A stretch of DNA of 64,000 nt from contig NZ_WAAU01000024.1 of the NCBI RefSeq assembly GCF_008806755.1, positions 151,400 to 215,399 of the forward strand. The letters run 5' to 3'. How positions within the stretch are numbered: position 1 is the stretch's first letter; each line of letters begins with the position of its first letter. This document shows positions 60,840 through 64,000 of the stretch, in pieces. The translations under genes were made by a program, and so were the position numbers. The stretch comes from Tenacibaculum aiptasiae. GTDB taxonomy: Bacteria > Bacteroidota > Bacteroidia > Flavobacteriales > Flavobacteriaceae. Under the pieces are notes generated by a model. That model ran no database searches and was not told where the DNA came from. It saw nothing but the letters and a program-made list of their open reading frames with translations.

Positions 60840-61594
60840 TAGATTGCATTTACTATGGCTACAAAATCTTCAGGTTTCAATGAAGCTCCTCCTATTAAAC
60901 CTCCATCTACATCTGGTTTTGAGAATATTTCTTTTGCATTCCCTGGCTTAACACTCCCTCCATATAAAATAGAAACATCGTTGGCTACCTCAGCTCCATA
61001 TGTTTTCTCCATAATTTCTCTAATGAAAGCGTGCATTTCTTGCGCTTGCTCAGGCGATGCTGTTTCTCCTGTTCCAATAGCCCATACTGGCTCATAAGCT
61101 AAAACTATTTTAGAAAAACTTTCTTTTCCTAAGTGAAATAATCCTTCTTTTAATTGTGTTTCGACAACCTTGAAGTGATTTCCTGATTTTCTTTCTTCTA
61201 ACTGTTCTCCAAAGCAAAAAATAACTTCCAATTCATTCTCTAAAGCTGCATCTACTTTTTTTGCCAATAAATCATTTGTTTCATTAAAGTATTCTCTACG
61301 CTCTGAATGTCCTAAGATTACAATATTAACTCCTAAGTTGGTTAACATATTTGCTGATACTTCTCCTGTAAAAGCACCACTGCTTGCTTGATGCATATTT
61401 TGTGCTGATACTTCTACCTTAGATTTTCTCGTTCTTTTTATTGCAGTATTTAAATTCACAAAGCTAGGTGCTATTATTACTCTTGCTTCTGTTTCAGAAT
61501 TCTTTACTTCTTTCTTAATACCCTTGATTAGTTGTTTTGCTTCTTCAAGGTTTTTATTCATCTTCCAGTTACCTGCAACTATCTTTTGTCTCAC
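60839..61594 (-). CDS. tpiA: Triose-phosphate isomerase
   Basis: 251 aa, standard length. GNWKMN start (Lys near residue 11), HSERREYF (catalytic His), AYEPVWAIGTG (catalytic Glu) and ILYGGSVKPGNA plus GGLIGGASL for the phosphate. Interconverts DHAP and glyceraldehyde 3-phosphate. Heads the tpiA-prmA-clpS unit. Confidence 0.97.
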   Translation of the reverse strand: MRQKIVAGNWKMNKNLEEAKQLIKGIKKEVKNSETEARVIIAPSFVNLNTAIKRTRKSKVEVSAQNMHQASSGAFTGEVSANMLTNLGVNIVILGHSERREYFNETNDLLAKKVDAALENELEVIFCFGEQLEERKSGNHFKVVETQLKEGLFHLGKESFSKIVLAYEPVWAIGTGETASPEQAQEMHAFIREIMEKTYGAEVANDVSILYGGSVKPGNAKEIFSKPDVDGGLIGGASLKPEDFVAIVNAI

Positions 61595-61771
61595 TATTCT
61601 TCTTATTTATATTAAATATTATTTTTTAGAAATCTTTGTATCAATATTATACTTTCAAACACTAAAAATATTAATGATTTCTCTTAAAGCTGAAGATTGT
61701 TCTAACTTGTAAAAAATAGATTTTAAAAACTTTTTCAACAAGTTACTTAGCTATTAAACAGCTAAAATACA

Positions 61772-62260
61772 TTATTTTTTTAAGCCCTCTATAATTAAAT
61801 TATCTGTTGCTTTTGTAGCGTTAAAAACTTCAATTCCCCCTGTTTCATTTATCAGTACATAACGGGGAATCCAACTCAAACCTAAAAAATCTCCAAACTT
61901 TCCTTCCCAACCAGATTTCATATAGTAATGTTGTCCTTTTATTTCTAATCTCTCTATACTATTTCTCCATGATTGTAAATCTCTATCTAATGATAAAAAC
62001 AAATACACTACATCTGGATTCTCTTCTTGTAATTTTTTAACTTTTGGTAAATTCTCTAAACAATCTATACACCAAGAAGCCCAAACATCTATTAATATCT
62101 TTTTTCCTTTATTCTTAGTTAGAATTTCATCGAAAGTAACTTCTTCATTGTTTAAAGTAATAAACACATCCTCTAATGCCTTTTTGGAAAATGTTGTTGG
62201 ACTTTCCAGTGTGCAACTAACCAATCCTACTAACAATAACAACATTACTTTTTTGACCAT
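61772..62260 (-). CDS. TlpA-like thioredoxin lipoprotein
   Basis: 162 aa, lipobox LVSCTL. Thioredoxin fold with active site WASWCIDCLENLPK (C-x-x-C), cis-Pro in WIPRYVLI. Periplasmic thiol-disulfide reductase type. Follows a homologous gene by 3 nt; the pair is about 40 percent similar by eye. Confidence 0.88.
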   Translation of the reverse strand: MVKKVMLLLLVGLVSCTLESPTTFSKKALEDVFITLNNEEVTFDEILTKNKGKKILIDVWASWCIDCLENLPKVKKLQEENPDVVYLFLSLDRDLQSWRNSIERLEIKGQHYYMKSGWEGKFGDFLGLSWIPRYVLINETGGIEVFNATKATDNLIIEGLKK

Positions 62261-62263
62261 ATA

Positions 62264-62746
62264 CTATTTAATTTTACTTTTAAGTCTTTCTGATAGATTT
62301 GATGTTTTATAAAGTATAATATTACCTTCATTATCCAACACCATAAATCTAGGTATTGTTTTAAGTTTTAAAAACTGTCCTAATTTTCCTTTTCCTTTTT
62401 TTGGTATATAATAATGCTCTCCTTTTACCTTTATATTCTCAAGTCCTCTTTTCCAATCATGATAAGAATGATCTACTGACAAAAAAATATAATCAATTGA
62501 TGGGTTTTCTTTTTGAAAAGCTATAACATCTTCAAAACTATCCTGACTTACCGGACAATAGGTAGCAAACACCTGTACAAACTGTTTTTCTGATGTATTC
62601 TTTTTTATAATTTCTTTTAAAGTTATACTATCTCTATTTACTGTAACTAATTTTTCTTCTAAAGCTTCTGTATTAAACTCTTTTGGCTGAAAAACTGCAC
62701 AACTTCCTAAAATTGAAAAAACTATTATTAATAAAAAAAGTCTCAT
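62264..62746 (-). CDS. Thioredoxin-like lipoprotein lacking the CxxC motif
   Basis: 160 aa, lipobox LGSCAV. Homologous to the next gene along its whole length (HSYHDWKRGLENIKVKGEHY against RDLQSWRNSIERLEIKGQHY; TIPRFMVLDNEGN). At the active site it reads FATYCPVSQDSF: the first Cys remains and the second is Ser. A disulfide reductase is thus unlikely; a single-Cys or binding role is possible. It is co-transcribed with its CxxC-bearing paralogue and the upstream permease gene (2-nt gap). Confidence 0.85.
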   Translation of the reverse strand: MRLFLLIIVFSILGSCAVFQPKEFNTEALEEKLVTVNRDSITLKEIIKKNTSEKQFVQVFATYCPVSQDSFEDVIAFQKENPSIDYIFLSVDHSYHDWKRGLENIKVKGEHYYIPKKGKGKLGQFLKLKTIPRFMVLDNEGNIILYKTSNLSERLKSKIK

Positions 62747-62748
62747 AT

Positions 62749-63825
62749 TTAATTTAATCTAATCCTCGGATCTAACCAGCTATAAAGAACGTCTACCAAA
62801 ATATTGATGACTATAAATAAAGTTGCTACTACGAGTACCGCTCCCATTATTACTGGTAAATCAAGTGTATTTAATGAATTTACAATCTCTTTTCCTAATC
62901 CATTCCAGTTAAAAATATACTCTACAAAAACCGCTCCTGCTAACATCGAAGCAAACCAACCTGAAATTGCCGTTATTACAGGATTCAAAGAATTTTTCAG
63001 GGCATGTTTTTTTACGACTTGAACCATAGTTAACCCTTTTGCTTTTGCTGTTCGTATATAATCTTGACTTAGTGTTTCAAGTAATGAATTTCTCATTAAC
63101 TGTATTACTACTGCTAACGGACGTATTCCTAAAACTATTGCTGGTAATATTAAATTTTTTAATTGAATATAACTTCCTTCTCCAAAATCGTCAACTTCAT
63201 ACAAACTTCCTGTCATTTCTAAATTAGTGTATTTATGTAATACAAATCCAAAAAACCAAGCAAATAAAATTGCTGAAAAAAACGAAGGCACACTCATTCC
63301 AAAAGTACTTATCACAGCTATAACTCTATCGAAAATAGAATCTTTATAAAGCGCTGAAATAATCCCTAAAAATATACCTAATACCAAAGCTATTACAATT
63401 GCCGACACTGCTAATATCGCTGTATTAGGCAAAGTTTCTGCTATAATCTCAGATACTTCCTTTTCGTTTTTCTGAAATGATTCTCTTAAATATGGATATT
63501 TTAAAACTATTGTTGATTCTCCAACAGAAAACAGTTTTTGAGCATTATACTTTTTTTCTGCTAAATAAGTATAATCTTCTTTATTATTACTGTGAATTGA
63601 AAGTGGAGAAACATCATTTAAATAATAGAGGTACTGTGTAAATGCTGGCTTATCAAAACCATATTTTTTTCTAATATTATTTAATTGCTCTGTATCCTCT
63701 CTTTGATCTAACATCATACGAGCTGGATCTCCAGGTAAAATATTAAACAGTAAAAATATTACTGTAACCACCCCAAAGAGCGTTAAAAAGCCGTAAAGTA
63801 TTTTGTTTGTAATATATTGAAACAT
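62749..63825 (-). CDS. Oligopeptide/dipeptide-type ABC permease
   Basis: 358 aa. DppB/OppB-type permease: start ITNKILYGFLTLFGVVTVIF, then LFNILPGDPARMMLDQ, six helices and the EAA loop DYIRTAKAKGLTMVQVVKKHALKNSLNPV. An insertion of about 60 residues after the first helix (KKYGFDKPAFTQYLYYLNDV to ESFQKNEKEVSEII) is longer than in E. coli DppB, as is common in Bacteroidota. The partner permease and ATPases are not in the window. Confidence 0.9.
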   Translation of the reverse strand: MFQYITNKILYGFLTLFGVVTVIFLLFNILPGDPARMMLDQREDTEQLNNIRKKYGFDKPAFTQYLYYLNDVSPLSIHSNNKEDYTYLAEKKYNAQKLFSVGESTIVLKYPYLRESFQKNEKEVSEIIAETLPNTAILAVSAIVIALVLGIFLGIISALYKDSIFDRVIAVISTFGMSVPSFFSAILFAWFFGFVLHKYTNLEMTGSLYEVDDFGEGSYIQLKNLILPAIVLGIRPLAVVIQLMRNSLLETLSQDYIRTAKAKGLTMVQVVKKHALKNSLNPVITAISGWFASMLAGAVFVEYIFNWNGLGKEIVNSLNTLDLPVIMGAVLVVATLFIVINILVDVLYSWLDPRIRLN

Positions 63826-63860
63826 CTATAACAAAGATAACAGAAAGTGGCAAAAAAGTG

Positions 63861-63868
63861 TACTTTTG
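63861..63868 (+). promoter_or_regulatory. -7 element of pyrF
   Basis: TACTTTTG, a perfect TAnnTTTG match, 20 bp before the ATG at 63889. Confidence 0.6.
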
Positions 63869-63888
63869 TACAACTTTTACAACAACTC

Positions 63889-64000
63889 ATGACAACACAA
63901 CAACTTGTATCTGAAATCAAACGAAAAAACTCGTTTTTATGCATTGGATTAGATGTAGATTTAGATAAAATTCCATCTCATTTATTAAAAGAAGAAGATC
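63889..64000 (+). CDS. pyrF: Orotidine 5'-phosphate decarboxylase, N-terminal part
   Basis: The first 37 codons to the window edge: [20 protein letters not shown], then [17 protein letters not shown]. The C-I-G-L-D-V-D segment is the start of the first strand of type 2 OMP decarboxylases. It catalyses the last step of UMP synthesis. Only the start is visible, so the call depends on this segment. Confidence 0.75.
   Translation, partial: MTTQQLVSEIKRKNSFLCIGLDVDLDKIPSHLLKEED

Overview
The window looks like chromosome from a marine Flavobacteriaceae (Bacteroidota), possibly near Tenacibaculum or Polaribacter. The grounds are AT-rich DNA, promoters of the TAnnTTTG type without Shine-Dalgarno sequences, a divergent GSIII/GSII glutamine synthetase pair, a curli operon, DUF5777/YceI proteins and an IntDOT-like integrase. 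The genus is a guess.

Left part (1-5.9 kb): a truncated secreted protein with two tandem copies of a seven-FG-GAP-repeat module, then an orphan contractile-tail sheath gene. From 5.96 to 17.5 kb lies a coherent 18-gene locus. Eleven genes run leftward (small membrane proteins, an ABC-type six-TM protein without ATPase, a membrane class III cyclase, an AGMO-like di-iron hydroxylase, DUF2147-like lipoprotein, Rieske oxygenase, lipoprotein, PaaE-like reductase). Six run rightward (DUF2147-like, Ca-loop lipoprotein, cytochrome-like lipoprotein, YceI, OB-fold, DUF5777 barrel), followed by a convergent Crp/Fnr regulator. Three Fnr-type palindromes each lie exactly 33 bp (centre to centre) from a -7 element. 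I read this as one regulon, probably for oxygen-dependent lipid or small-molecule oxidation; its function is not established.

17.6-31.4 kb is mostly core: rpsU, prfA, purM, a curli operon with unusual fusions (CsgH-like plus CsgE, CsgG plus beta-barrel), glnN and glnII sharing two ACCC-N12-GGGT boxes, and a Na/Ca antiporter.

32.86-51.35 kb is an integrated island. A tyrosine recombinase follows tRNA-Arg(ACG), and the last 23 bp of the tRNA region are repeated exactly 18.46 kb away. Cargo: a type I restriction-modification operon carrying a GHKL-ATPase/PD-(D/E)xK protein between hsdS and hsdR, a membrane protein, two XRE regulators divergent from a SymE-like toxin, a strange 4-bp-periodic RTAY tract, a lipocalin-like lipoprotein, an unknown protein and a trypsin-NUC1 nuclease fusion. 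The cargo is dominated by defence and toxin-antitoxin type genes. Just outside the right end is a decayed copy of the island's lipoprotein gene with its promoter region.

52-64 kb: a Cys-rich lipoprotein, a YitT-family transporter, an AraC regulator, DUF983, a Fur-family regulator divergent from an ABC/DUF3526 exporter operon with paired operators, the tpiA-prmA-clpS cluster, two thioredoxin-like lipoproteins (one without its CxxC), an Opp/Dpp-type permease and the start of pyrF.
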